DNA of 29,421 bases, from the IMG/VR virus record IMGVR_UViG_3300007229_000004, positions 1 through 29,421 of that record. One strand, 5' to 3'. A program made the translations under genes and the position numbers. This DNA is from a virus. This document shows positions 12,386-20,943 of this stretch, piece by piece. Each line of letters starts with the position of its first letter. Position 1 is the first letter of the stretch. The notes under the pieces were generated by a model. That model was not told the DNA's origin. It did no database searches and was given only the letters and a program-made list of their open reading frames with translations.

Positions 12386-12552
12386 GTAACAAGTGGGGAT
12401 GGTATCAGACCCTGTATCGATTAGCAGATGGAGACATCTTGAAAATTGAACCTGTGACCCTGGTTCCAGTAGAGCAAGTCTTTACGTTCTTGTGCTACGA
12501 ACAGGACACGCAAACCTCCGATAACGTCAAGGTGAATGCAAACAGTAAGTGA
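12244..12552 (+). CDS. -1 frame extension of the putative tail chaperone
   Basis: This frame overlaps the chaperone gene by 142 nt. It has its own ATG at 12244, but the stretch before T10 reads poorly as protein, while after it (from about 12313) it reads well: EYREQIVRRFNQLFEG, then GNKWGWYQTLYRLADGDILK and EQVFTFLCYEQDTQ. The KWGWYxxLYxLA line looks like a conserved domain. A -1 slip on T_TTT_TTT (12307-12313) would give a fusion of about 247 aa. If no slip occurs, this would be a separate small protein. The stop overlaps the next gene. Confidence 0.6.
   Translation: MRVQDVGDEECPNERGVRGYGFFFEYREQIVRRFNQLFEGGGEGSALGNKWGWYQTLYRLADGDILKIEPVTLVPVEQVFTFLCYEQDTQTSDNVKVNANSK
12306..12315 (+). other. 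T10 slippery sequence, candidate programmed -1 frameshift
   Basis: Ten consecutive T residues, in zero frame GTT TTT TTT TTG, contain an in-phase T_TTT_TTT heptamer. A -1 slip links the chaperone N-terminus to the open frame ending at 12552. Ribosomal slippage or polymerase slippage (one extra U) would both work. A sequencing length error at the homopolymer is the main alternative. Confidence 0.6.
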
Positions 12553-12991
12553 CATAGAAACAGCCTTCAAAACGTTTGTGGATAGACACGAACAGCTCAA
12601 GCAGTTCTATACGAACTCTGTGGAGGAAATGGACATTGACAAGATGGACGTGGTGCTGTTCCCTTTTCTTTACGCTCAAGTAGAGAACGCGGAGATTGGC
12701 GTAGGATTCACGGAATTGCAATACCGCATCATCGTGGCTGACTTGGTCATCGAGCAGCAGTTGCCCAATTTAGACATCGTGTACACGGATACCCTGCTCA
12801 TCATGCAGGATTGCATTGCCAGTTTCTACAACTCCAACCAATCTGTAGTGCCTGTACAATACGGAATAGGAATGCCTGTTCAGTGCAGTCCGTTCACTGC
12901 GTCATATGACAACCTGCTAACAGGTTGGGATTGTCAAATGAACATACGTGTACCCAATGCATTGGAGTTGTGTGACATCCCTATCACTTAA
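12536..12991 (+). CDS. Putative neck/tail completion protein
   Basis: 151 aa. A helical N-terminus (DIETAFKTFVDRHEQLKQFY) leads into a beta-rich body with YRIIVADLVIEQQLPNLDIV, then TDTLLIMQDCIASFYN, and ends TGWDCQMNIRVPNALELCDI. The GW…MNIRVP…CDIPI ending is one I associate with a tail-terminator-like protein placed between terminase and tail genes in Bacteroidota phages. It would cap or join the tail. The family name is not certain. Confidence 0.7.
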   Translation: MQTVSDIETAFKTFVDRHEQLKQFYTNSVEEMDIDKMDVVLFPFLYAQVENAEIGVGFTELQYRIIVADLVIEQQLPNLDIVYTDTLLIMQDCIASFYNSNQSVVPVQYGIGMPVQCSPFTASYDNLLTGWDCQMNIRVPNALELCDIPIT

Positions 12992-13654
12992 ATGGCACTC
13001 TACGACCGCAAGATTCTCAAGCTGACATGGCAAACCTCAAATGAGGGAACCAAAAAGGTCAAGCTGAAAAACACAACGGACGTGTTGCATCGCATGGGCG
13101 ATCAGTGGGTGCGCGATGCAAAAAAGGCTTTGGTAGCCGGAGACAAGGTTGCCAGTGGAAGGCTGAAGGACAGCCTTGGTGTCAACCTAAAGGTCAAGAA
13201 CGACACTATCATACAAATGGCTATGATGGGTGAACCCTATGGTCCGTATGTAGACCAGGGCGTACAGGGAGCGGGACCATTCACACCACCAAAAAACCCA
13301 AGTGGGAAAAGCACCAAGCCATACACAAACCGCGCTCCAGACAGCCCATTCAAGTTTGGTAGCAAAACGGGTAAAGGCAAAATCAGGGAAGGTATCTTAG
13401 GGTGGTTGCGTACCAAGCGGTTTCAATTCCGAGATGATGCAGGGCGGTTCATGAGTTACGAGCAGATGAGTTACCCGATTAGCCGCAACGTCTATCGCTA
13501 TGGTATTGAACCCTTTCCATTTATTAAGAAGCCGTGGGAAGCGGCTTGGAGACGTTGGAACGGCAAACTCGCAGGGGCATGGAAGGTGGACATCAGAACG
13601 TACATGGATAGCAATGAGTTCCCAACGAAGTTCAAGATTAAGATTGAGGCATAA
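12992..13654 (+). CDS. Putative tail completion protein (HK97 gp10-like)
   Basis: 220 aa. An N-terminal helix followed by DKVASGRLKDSLGVNLKVKN resembles the conserved SGxLxxSI segment of HK97 gp10-type head-tail joining proteins. The middle is Pro/Gly/Lys-rich (GPFTPPKNPSGKSTKPYTNR), and the C-terminal half is basic and aromatic (YPISRNVYRYGIEPFPFIKK). The insert is longer than in the typical ~130-aa gp10. It directly abuts the preceding neck protein, supporting a shared role at the head-tail interface. Confidence 0.65.
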   Translation: MALYDRKILKLTWQTSNEGTKKVKLKNTTDVLHRMGDQWVRDAKKALVAGDKVASGRLKDSLGVNLKVKNDTIIQMAMMGEPYGPYVDQGVQGAGPFTPPKNPSGKSTKPYTNRAPDSPFKFGSKTGKGKIREGILGWLRTKRFQFRDDAGRFMSYEQMSYPISRNVYRYGIEPFPFIKKPWEAAWRRWNGKLAGAWKVDIRTYMDSNEFPTKFKIKIEA

Positions 13655-14934
13655 TGGCAATCAGCATAACACAACGACCCTCTACGATATTGGACACGTA
13701 CCCAGTGTACGACCCGGTCATTTATGTAGTCAAGGAGACATCAGTAGGAACATACAAGTTCAGCTACACGTGTACCATTGAGCATTACAACGGCAGTACC
13801 TATGTGGCAGCCGCAACCTTACGCATCCCAAAAAACAGCGAGGATGTGGGCGTGTTTGACTTAGCAGAAATATTGCAAGCCTACTTCACGCACACCTTGC
13901 CCGCAGAGTCGGCGGCTATTATGGCTCCAGCAGAGAGTGCGCAGAGATTCAAATTCACTTTTGGCAGTGAGCAAGCGGCAACGGCCACAGGCGCACCCAT
14001 TGCCAATGCCAGCACGGTTATTGACACTGACCAACTCTTCTATAGCGGACAGGCACTTAAAGACACGTCAGGGTATGCCGAAAACAGCAACAACAGCTTC
14101 GCGTTAGACAACAGCGCGACAGACCGAATGCTCACGTCATCAGGTTGGCCTCAATACAATCCGCGATACGATGTGAGAGCCGATGAGAAGGGAAGCATTG
14201 ACTTCGTGTATGACCAAACCACAGATGCGGCAACAAAGGTGCGCATCACCTATTACGGGGCGAGTGGCCTATTGAGCGCGACAGACATTACGTTGGCGAC
14301 ATATGCCACAGGTTCCGCTCAGGAAAATGCGGTCATGAGGTTCTATTGCTACCCACAGGATTTGGACGATCACGGCGCGGGCGCGGTACGACCTTCAGAT
14401 GCGGGCAATAGTGGTTGGACTCGGTACACGTTGCAGTTTAGAAAAGCAGTAAACGAGAGCGTGACGCATACCTTCTATTTGACTGACCAATGTGCGCCGC
14501 AAGAGTTAAGGTTTCAATGGCTCAATCAGTTCGGCGGATGGGAGCAGATGTACACCACAGGAAATTGGAGAGTTCGCAACACATACACAGACAAGAGGTA
14601 TGAGACAGTCCGAGGCAATTGGTTCACGACAAGTGGCACGACGAACTTTGCGTATAGCGCACAAGACAGGGGAACCAATAGGATGGTCACATCATTGCAA
14701 CGCACGTTTAACGTAGCGACAGGCGTTCGCATAAAGGAAGACAACGGAGCCATAGAAAGCCTTTTGCGGAGTCGCTCGGTGTTCGTCACTAACCCTGAAA
14801 GCGACTCACCAACCCTACTGCCATGTGTCATTGACGCGAAGTCCTTGAACGTCATTGAGCAGTTCCATCCGGAGATAAGAGAGTACACTTTCGACATGAT
14901 GTTGTCTAATCAGCCTCAGCCCATGACGCTATGA
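13654..14934 (+). CDS. Tail structural protein, 426 aa
   Basis: The start overlaps the previous stop (TAATG). The protein is beta-rich throughout, with many Thr, Ser and Tyr, e.g. YKFSYTCTIEHYNGSTYVAA, then the EILQAYFTHTLP segment, and RFQWLNQFGGWEQMYTTGNW. The LNQFGGWE line recurs in large structural proteins of Bacteroidota phages as I recall them. It has no enzymatic motif. It probably forms part of the tail tip or baseplate together with the 976-aa protein that follows with overlapping start. Confidence 0.75.
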   Translation: MAISITQRPSTILDTYPVYDPVIYVVKETSVGTYKFSYTCTIEHYNGSTYVAAATLRIPKNSEDVGVFDLAEILQAYFTHTLPAESAAIMAPAESAQRFKFTFGSEQAATATGAPIANASTVIDTDQLFYSGQALKDTSGYAENSNNSFALDNSATDRMLTSSGWPQYNPRYDVRADEKGSIDFVYDQTTDAATKVRITYYGASGLLSATDITLATYATGSAQENAVMRFYCYPQDLDDHGAGAVRPSDAGNSGWTRYTLQFRKAVNESVTHTFYLTDQCAPQELRFQWLNQFGGWEQMYTTGNWRVRNTYTDKRYETVRGNWFTTSGTTNFAYSAQDRGTNRMVTSLQRTFNVATGVRIKEDNGAIESLLRSRSVFVTNPESDSPTLLPCVIDAKSLNVIEQFHPEIREYTFDMMLSNQPQPMTL

Positions 14935-17861
14935 TAGCTATTTACGGATACAAGGACGGCGACTACCAACTCCTGGACTCTCCGTCTACGTCTGTGGAGT
15001 TGTCGTTTCGCATTTCTGATTTGCGGCGACCCAACGTCAAGACTGCGCCGTTTAGTTTGACGTTTGAGATGCCCTTTTCGTTGGTCAACAACACCTTCTT
15101 TGGTCACCAACAGGAGCCTTCATTGCAAACGTCAGACTTTGATCTAAACAAGAAGACCAGCGGTCGCTTGCTAGACGACCAAGTGCCAATCATGGACGGG
15201 GTCATCCAAGTCACTTCCATCGATGTATCCGCCCGCGTGTACAAATGCCGCTTCTTCTCTGAGACGGCGGATTTCTTTGACGCAATCAAAGGACGCGCGT
15301 GGTCGGATGTATGGAGAGACACAGCGGGAAATGTGTTTTGTCCATTAGACCATGCGCTAACGGCCAGCAACGTACAGAACACGTTTACAGGTACTCAACC
15401 TGCGGGAACCACATTGCCGTTAAGCACTATCATCTATGCGTTGACCGACGTAGGGATACCGCTGCAACAAGGCTTAGATTATCCGGCCTATTACTTAGGC
15501 TATTGGGATACGGAAGTGCGCTTCCAAAATTTTAGGCCATGTGTCAATGTGCCTTACTTGGTTGACGAAATCTTGAATTACGCGGGGTTTACGAGAGACA
15601 CGGCCAACTGCTTTTTCAGCGACACAACATACAACTCTGAAAACCTGTACATGATGTGCGGGCTTGGAAGTCAGTCGTTGCCTACAAGACTTGCCTATGG
15701 GTTTTCGGTGCAAAGCCTGGGCAGTCAAAACACATTGATTTGTGGAACTAATGCAGCGTATGGTACGCCACGGGTAACGTATTGGGACGCACCGCCACAG
15801 GCCCCTTTCTACGACCCGGATTCTCAACTTAGTGTCATTGGGTGGTCTCCACAAGTCAATCAAAACGTGTCTTTTGAGTTTACGTTTTTGACTACGGCAT
15901 ATACCGGAACGACTCCAACGCCCAACTTTCAAGCCAGCCTAAACGTTTTGGGCGGTGACACGTTGGCTACATATGAGTGGGATTACGAAGACTCCTTAGA
16001 CTCTGCAATCACTTGGACTCCCACAATCGCAGTTGAAGCGGGTACAACTATTTCGTTGTTCATGCAAGCCACAGGTGACTCCGGCGTAAGTCAAAGCGTT
16101 CAAGTGGCTATCACTTGGGCTGTCACGGCATTTGACGTAGTTGGTGGTGACGATGCCACGCGCATTCAATTTGTGGACGCGCTTGGCCCAGGGGTTGACA
16201 CATTTATTCAAGGCTTGTGCGACACATACAATTTGGTCATTAACGTTTCTGAGCGCACCAAAGAAGTGTCATTCCAACTCTATGACGAATGGTTGGAAAG
16301 CGGTGGAGGGCCAATTGATTGGACAGGCAAAGTCAACGCTGAAGGTCCAATGGAGATTTTGCCAAGCACAGACTATGTGCCACGCACAATGCAGTTGACT
16401 CCAGCGGAGGCTACGGATCACCGCAATGGATTTTACACTCGAAAATTTGGAGTCCGTAAAGGAGCATACCGATACCAAAGCCGCAATGACTTCGCCACGG
16501 AGGATTTAGTAGTCGGAGACCAATTTACCCTATTGAGAAACACGCGTCTCAAAGGTTTGTGGATGAGTAATGGAGAGGTGAACACAAACGTCAACACTCC
16601 AAACATCGTCATCAGCGAACTATGGTCTTCGTTTGATGGGAACCGAGTGACCTATGAGGGTATGCCAAATGCATTGTGCTACTATCATGGTTCGCAAGAC
16701 CTGACAGACAATCCAATCGTTGTAGATTCTGCGGTGACGGCTGCACCGCTTTTCACGCCATACAGCGGCAGTGGCTCGGACAGCAACATCTTTAGCTTAG
16801 AATACGCTTTGAGCGCACCCGACTTCACATCCAGCGATGTAATTGGGTTGGCGGTCAATGGGCTTTACGACAAGTTTTGGTACAACTACTTGCAATCGCT
16901 GTTCAGTCGCGATGCTAGGGTGTTAAAGTGTCAAGCGTATCTATCAGCAATTGACATCAACGCCTTAGACTTTTCGCGGTACGTCAACATACAGAACGTG
17001 CAATACCGAATCATCGCCATCGACAACTACGAGGTTGGCACGAACGGATTGTGCAACTTGACTCTGTTTAAGCGGGCCGACGGGTTCTTGTACGATTGCA
17101 GCCTAACACCAACTGTGAATGCAGATGGTCGCGTGACATGGCAAGACGGAGCAGGGGCTACAACATCTCCAACGGAGTTGTGTTGCGTCAGTTATGGATA
17201 CACGTGGAACGCAGGGAACAACACTTGCACTGTCCACAACAACCGATCAGTTGACATCGAGTCCGGAGACAATGGGCAAGACACGGGTGGAGGAGTCGTA
17301 AACCGCAGTAGCGGAGAAAGTATGAGTCTTACGGGTAACGCGGCGCGAACCTTTTACACTCAACTACAAAGTGGCATTACTCAGGAACAATGGGGGATGT
17401 CCACCACAACACGATTCGCAGTTCCATCTATCGCTCAATCCTTAGTTGGGCAAACGACCTTTAAGATTCCACCGCAACGAGTCTTGACTGTAAAAGTCGA
17501 TTGGTTAGCTGTGGTTACGTTAGGGACAGATGTAGGCGATTCTGCAAGTGGTGAAGAAGAGTTCTTGCTATCTACAATCGATAGCAATACAAGCAAATCG
17601 AGTGGCTCCCTCTATACGCGTGGATTGCCAGGATTTAGCGTGGATTTAGTCATAGTCAACTCTATAGGTGGAAGCACATTTCAAGTGCAATGCACGGGAG
17701 TAGGTGGAAGCGAACATGATTGGTTTGTGGAAGTCAGTACAACCATGTACGACACAGGAGCCTTAAAACCCACACAGCCATTTTTGGTTGCGGCGTTCCA
17801 AGACAACGACACCATCCTTTTCCAAGATAACGACATAATGGAATTCAATGTCTACTCGTGA
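14931..17861 (+). CDS. Large tail tip/hub-like protein, 976 aa
   Basis: The largest gene. The N-terminus (LSFRISDLRRPNVKTAPFSL, later VYKCRFFSETADFFDAIKGR) resembles the start of hub-like tail proteins in Bacteroidota phages. Residues ~330-400 contain an Ig/PKD-like stretch (FQASLNVLGGDTLATYEWDY). After that the segment VDTFIQGLCDTYNLVINVSE, GGGPIDWTG and RNGFYTRKFGVRKGAYRYQS looks like a hub core. Near residue 750 a cysteine-rich knob CCVSYGYTWNAGNNTC occurs. The C-terminal ~200 residues are Ser/Thr-rich. It would sit at the tail tip and contact the host envelope. The tape measure gene follows. Confidence 0.75.
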   Translation: MIAIYGYKDGDYQLLDSPSTSVELSFRISDLRRPNVKTAPFSLTFEMPFSLVNNTFFGHQQEPSLQTSDFDLNKKTSGRLLDDQVPIMDGVIQVTSIDVSARVYKCRFFSETADFFDAIKGRAWSDVWRDTAGNVFCPLDHALTASNVQNTFTGTQPAGTTLPLSTIIYALTDVGIPLQQGLDYPAYYLGYWDTEVRFQNFRPCVNVPYLVDEILNYAGFTRDTANCFFSDTTYNSENLYMMCGLGSQSLPTRLAYGFSVQSLGSQNTLICGTNAAYGTPRVTYWDAPPQAPFYDPDSQLSVIGWSPQVNQNVSFEFTFLTTAYTGTTPTPNFQASLNVLGGDTLATYEWDYEDSLDSAITWTPTIAVEAGTTISLFMQATGDSGVSQSVQVAITWAVTAFDVVGGDDATRIQFVDALGPGVDTFIQGLCDTYNLVINVSERTKEVSFQLYDEWLESGGGPIDWTGKVNAEGPMEILPSTDYVPRTMQLTPAEATDHRNGFYTRKFGVRKGAYRYQSRNDFATEDLVVGDQFTLLRNTRLKGLWMSNGEVNTNVNTPNIVISELWSSFDGNRVTYEGMPNALCYYHGSQDLTDNPIVVDSAVTAAPLFTPYSGSGSDSNIFSLEYALSAPDFTSSDVIGLAVNGLYDKFWYNYLQSLFSRDARVLKCQAYLSAIDINALDFSRYVNIQNVQYRIIAIDNYEVGTNGLCNLTLFKRADGFLYDCSLTPTVNADGRVTWQDGAGATTSPTELCCVSYGYTWNAGNNTCTVHNNRSVDIESGDNGQDTGGGVVNRSSGESMSLTGNAARTFYTQLQSGITQEQWGMSTTTRFAVPSIAQSLVGQTTFKIPPQRVLTVKVDWLAVVTLGTDVGDSASGEEEFLLSTIDSNTSKSSGSLYTRGLPGFSVDLVIVNSIGGSTFQVQCTGVGGSEHDWFVEVSTTMYDTGALKPTQPFLVAAFQDNDTILFQDNDIMEFNVYS

Positions 17862-18018
17862 GTACATAGATAGCGTGGGTAAGTTGGTATGTCCGGCTAT
17901 CGGAATTAGTCAAAAGCAGTTGTACCATAACTACAAGCCTTATATGCGGTGGTATGGTTACTACAGCCTAAGCGGATCAGTGCTACACAAATTCAAACTA
18001 TACAGGAGCAATGGCTAA
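17848..18018 (+). CDS. 56-aa hypothetical protein between tail genes
   Basis: ATG 17848 overlaps the end of the 976-aa gene by 14 nt, and TAA 18016-18018 overlaps the tape measure start by 8 nt. It fills the only gap here. The product is basic and rich in Tyr (QKQLYHNYKPYMRWYGYYSL), with no TM segment. It is not recognised; a small tail accessory is possible. Confidence 0.55.
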   Translation: MSTREYIDSVGKLVCPAIGISQKQLYHNYKPYMRWYGYYSLSGSVLHKFKLYRSNG

Positions 18019-19948
18019 CTTTTACAGCCTTCTTGGTGATACGGAAATCGATACTTCTAAGGCGGAGGCTTCTTTAGATAGGTTGCAGCGGCGCATTCGG
18101 CAAACAGGTCAGGCAGGAGCGCAAGCGGGGCAAAATGCCAGCCAATCGTTCGGCGAATTGAACTCGATTTTTGGTGGCCTGTTGCCTCGCAATATGCAGT
18201 CTATTGTACGTCGATTCCAATCGACATCCAGGGCGGTGCGTAGGGCTGGACGCTCCATGAGTTTCTTTAAGAAGACATTGGTGTCCCTTGGGTTGCCCGC
18301 TCTGATTATTGTCATTGGAGAGTTGATTGCCAATTGGGAAAAGTTCACCGACCTGTTGGGCATTACGTCAGAGGAAACACGTCAGCTAAAGAAAGACCAA
18401 GAGGCGTTGAACAGAACGATTATCGCGGCCACTTCTGCTATCGAACCATACTTAGAAGTTGTTACGGACTTAAATCGAGAATTGAAAGACCGCAAGGTGG
18501 CTCAGGACCAACTTTCTCAAACTGTGAGAGCGGCGGCGGGCATTGACTTAGAGGCGGAGGATGCGGTTGTACGACTAACAGCCGCTACAGCCAACTATGT
18601 TGCGCAACAGGAAACGCAAAAGCAATTGGCCTTAGTCCAAGAGAAGATCAACAAGAAGCGAGAGGAACAAGCGGCGGCGGAATTGTCGTGGGTGTCTATG
18701 GGATATAGTGCGCAAGGCAAGGCCAACGCTGAAGCCAAATTACGTGCGGAGTTAGAGAAGGAAATTCAGCCGTTAGAAAAGGAACGGAACGAAATCATCA
18801 AGCGTCAAATTGAGTTGCAAAATGATTTGAATGAAGAATTAGAGCGTCAGCGTGAAGAGAAAGAAGCAGAAGCACAGGCGGCAAGGGATGCAGCGGAGGC
18901 ATTAAGGGAGCAAGAGCGTTTGGCACAGAAGGCCGCACAAGCACGAGAGCAACGTGAGAAGCGAGAGACGGAAGCGGTAGAGCGTCGGATACTGCAAGAC
19001 GAGCAGGTCAGCATGAGCGCACAGCAATTGTTCTTGGACAACCTGCGCCGATCAGAGGAGGAAGAGTTAGCCTTGGTGGAAAGCGAGGAAGCCAAGTTTG
19101 CAATCATAGCGTTCTATGAGGAGAAGAGGCGCGTGTACTTTGAAGACAAGTACAACCAAGAGCAAGCTGACTTAGCTGCAAAGGCTGAAAAGGAGGAGCA
19201 AGACTTAGCACGTAGGACGGAGTCCGCACAGAAGGCTATCGATACCGCAGAAGAAAAAGCGTTCCAAGAGCGCAACACAGCGGACATGAGCGCACGAGAG
19301 ATTGCGTTGATGGAGAACGAACAGCAGTACAACGCGCTCTTAGATCAAGCCAATCAATTTGGCTTAGACACGACTCAATTAGAGGAGGACCGCAGGTTGA
19401 AGGAAAACGCCATCAACGACAAGTACAACGCTGAAGATTTAGAGAGCGCAAAGAAGAACCAAGAAGCAATTACAGCCGCCAAAACGAGGGCTGTCGGTGA
19501 AGGGGCCAGGCTTGTAAGTCAAATGGGCCGCTTGGCTGAGGAAGGAACCAATGCCTCAAAAGGATTTGCCATCACAGAGGTGTTATTGAACCAAGCTATT
19601 GCAATGTCTGAGGCTGTCAAGGGTGCGTCTAAAGCGTCTGCGGCTGGAGGCCCAGCGGCTCCATTCCTTATGGCCGGATATATGCTATCAATGGTTGGGG
19701 GTGTAGTATCTTCGTTTTCAGCTATTAAAGGAATTTTGGACGACGCAGACGCGGGGGGCGGATCAGGAGCAGTAGGTTCAGGTGGTGGTGCAGGGCGGCA
19801 GATGTCTTCGCCATTGGTTCCCGAACAGAACTTTGATGTTGAGAACAATGCAGCCCAAAACGTCAACGTATCGGCATTTGTCGTACAATCGCAACTACAG
19901 GGTTCGCAGTTAGACCAAGCCTCTGCTATGGCCCGTGCAACACTTTGA
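18011..19948 (+). CDS. Tape measure protein
   Basis: 645 aa. ATG 18011 is preceded by AGGAG. Residues ~25-70 are Gln/Arg-rich helices (LDRLQRRIRQTGQAGAQAGQ). A hydrophobic segment follows (VSLGLPALIIVIGELIANWE, ~95-115). Residues ~125-530 are a long Glu/Lys/Arg/Ala coiled coil (KEAEAQAARDAAEALREQER and similar). A second hydrophobic, Gly/Ala-rich region (~545-585, SKASAAGGPAAPFLMAGYML) precedes a Gly-rich tail. This arrangement is typical of tape measure proteins, which set tail length and are ejected ahead of the DNA. At about 1.5 angstrom per residue a tail near 100 nm would result (inference). Confidence 0.88.
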   Translation: MANFYSLLGDTEIDTSKAEASLDRLQRRIRQTGQAGAQAGQNASQSFGELNSIFGGLLPRNMQSIVRRFQSTSRAVRRAGRSMSFFKKTLVSLGLPALIIVIGELIANWEKFTDLLGITSEETRQLKKDQEALNRTIIAATSAIEPYLEVVTDLNRELKDRKVAQDQLSQTVRAAAGIDLEAEDAVVRLTAATANYVAQQETQKQLALVQEKINKKREEQAAAELSWVSMGYSAQGKANAEAKLRAELEKEIQPLEKERNEIIKRQIELQNDLNEELERQREEKEAEAQAARDAAEALREQERLAQKAAQAREQREKRETEAVERRILQDEQVSMSAQQLFLDNLRRSEEEELALVESEEAKFAIIAFYEEKRRVYFEDKYNQEQADLAAKAEKEEQDLARRTESAQKAIDTAEEKAFQERNTADMSAREIALMENEQQYNALLDQANQFGLDTTQLEEDRRLKENAINDKYNAEDLESAKKNQEAITAAKTRAVGEGARLVSQMGRLAEEGTNASKGFAITEVLLNQAIAMSEAVKGASKASAAGGPAAPFLMAGYMLSMVGGVVSSFSAIKGILDDADAGGGSGAVGSGGGAGRQMSSPLVPEQNFDVENNAAQNVNVSAFVVQSQLQGSQLDQASAMARATL

Positions 19949-20221
19949 ATGATGAATAGACGACATGAACTTCGCGGCACAACTTTAGGTGAGTTGCATG
20001 CATATGACGGTGGTGAAGAGTATATCGAAGGCACAGACGATTTCGATGACCTCATTTACAACATGGGGCGAGATTTAGACGATGGGTATATTGGAAATGA
20101 ACCCATGACTTTGATTTGGGTTAGTGGCAGTTCCCGCCGAGTGTGGGCTACAACGGACCCGAACCCAACGGGCCGCACCATCATGGAATTGGTTATTGAC
20201 GCAGGAGGTTTTGGATACTGA
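19949..20221 (+). CDS. Small acidic protein, 90 aa
   Basis: ATG directly follows the tape measure stop. The middle is strongly acidic (GGEEYIEGTDDFDDLIYNMG, RDLDDG); by hand count the net charge is near -10. Strands around PMTLIWVSG and a C-terminal helix TIMELVIDAGGF follow. First of four small acidic genes inserted between the tail and head modules. Not recognised. Confidence 0.7.
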   Translation: MMNRRHELRGTTLGELHAYDGGEEYIEGTDDFDDLIYNMGRDLDDGYIGNEPMTLIWVSGSSRRVWATTDPNPTGRTIMELVIDAGGFGY

Positions 20222-20227
20222 AGAAAC

Positions 20228-20467
20228 ATGAATCAGCAAGAAATCACACGTCAGTTAGAAAGTCGATTTGATGTCCTTGTGGAATGGCAGTACGAGGACA
20301 CGATGTACGTTGAGTACATTGAGAGCGGCATGGGCGAACCAGTAATGCCGGACTGGATGTACGACGACCTTTCCATGTATGACTATGGATATGAGGTTTG
20401 TGACCATCGACCCGAACGATACGGGTACGGCATCTATGTCATTTTCTGTGACGCAATTAGACCTTAA
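20228..20467 (+). CDS. Small acidic alpha/beta protein, DYGYEV family member
   Basis: 79 aa. A helix (EITRQLESRF) and strands (DVLVEWQY, TMYVEYIE) are followed by WMYDDLSMYDYGYEVCDHRP and a last strand YGIYVIF. The DDL…YDYGYEV element matches EDIIYDYGYEIV in the protein at 1877-2143, about 11 kb away on the circle. Net charge about -12 by hand count. Function unknown; acidity and Asp/Glu spacing could suit a DNA mimic, but this is speculative. Confidence 0.75.
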   Translation: MNQQEITRQLESRFDVLVEWQYEDTMYVEYIESGMGEPVMPDWMYDDLSMYDYGYEVCDHRPERYGYGIYVIFCDAIRP

Positions 20468-20481
20468 AGACATTTGTTGAA

Positions 20482-20685
20482 ATGAGGATTGATGCAGCTA
20501 TTGACGCTTTAGAGCGCGAAGACTTTACAGTTCATTTGGCGTTTGGCTATTTGGACTATTCCTTAGAAATCTTGGCGGACGAAGACGAGATTGACTCAAT
20601 CATTAGAATCATTGAGTCTACCGGACACTCTGTAGGTCAAGTGGATTTTGAAGAACCCGCTTACGTATTTGTCGAAGTGCGATAA
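20482..20685 (+). CDS. Small acidic alpha/beta protein, VEVR-type
   Basis: 67 aa. A helix (AAIDALERE), strand (FTVHLAF), strand (YSLEILA), helix (DEDEIDSIIRIIESTG), strands to AYVFVEVR. Same order of elements as the following gene (ending VVVEILR) and as 2159-2386. Net charge about -13 by hand count. Its TAA overlaps a short ghost copy of the protease start (20685-20708), which points to a past duplication of this small gene type. Confidence 0.75.
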   Translation: MRIDAAIDALEREDFTVHLAFGYLDYSLEILADEDEIDSIIRIIESTGHSVGQVDFEEPAYVFVEVR

Positions 20686-20708
20686 TGGCAGACCGCAAAC
20701 TGATTTAA
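20685..20708 (+). pseudogene. Ghost copy of the protease gene start (MADRKLI-stop)
   Basis: TAATGGCAGACCGCAAACT occurs at 20683-20701 and again at 20941-20959, where it starts the protease gene. Here the frame reads MADRKLI and stops at TAA; the real gene has CAA (Gln) at that position. It is a leftover of the protease 5' end, separated from the intact gene by one small acidic gene, as expected if that gene was duplicated or inserted in front of it. Confidence 0.7.
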
Positions 20709-20709
20709 T

Positions 20710-20943
20710 ATGAGATACGTGAATAGAAATACAGCACAGGCTATCGTCGATGAGTTAGAAGAGTACTCGTTCTTTCTGGTTGACCAACTCGGAAGTGAGT
20801 TGTTTTTTGCAACTAACACAGGTACTGTTGACGACGATTATTTGGACTTGGCATACAATGTGGCAAGCGAATATGAAGCGGTTCACGTGTACCCTGCATT
20901 TCACCAAGGCCAGGATTGTGTAGTAGTCGAGATTCTACGCTAA
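20710..20943 (+). CDS. Small acidic alpha/beta protein, VEILR-type
   Basis: 77 aa, located exactly between the ghost and the real start of the protease. The order is helix (AQAIVDELEEY), strand (FFLVDQL), strand (ELFFATN), helix (DDDYLDLAYNVASEYE), strands to CVVVEILR. Probably a paralogue of 20482-20685. Net charge about -11 by hand count. Both genes end with a TAATGGCAGACC junction, consistent with tandem insertion at the same spot. Confidence 0.75.
   Translation: MRYVNRNTAQAIVDELEEYSFFLVDQLGSELFFATNTGTVDDDYLDLAYNVASEYEAVHVYPAFHQGQDCVVVEILR

Noticed and set aside
19519-20055. Minus-strand open frame of 178 aa over the tape measure end
   Set aside because: Ser/Pro/Ala-rich antisense of the Ala/Gly-rich tape measure tail; crosses a clear gene boundary.
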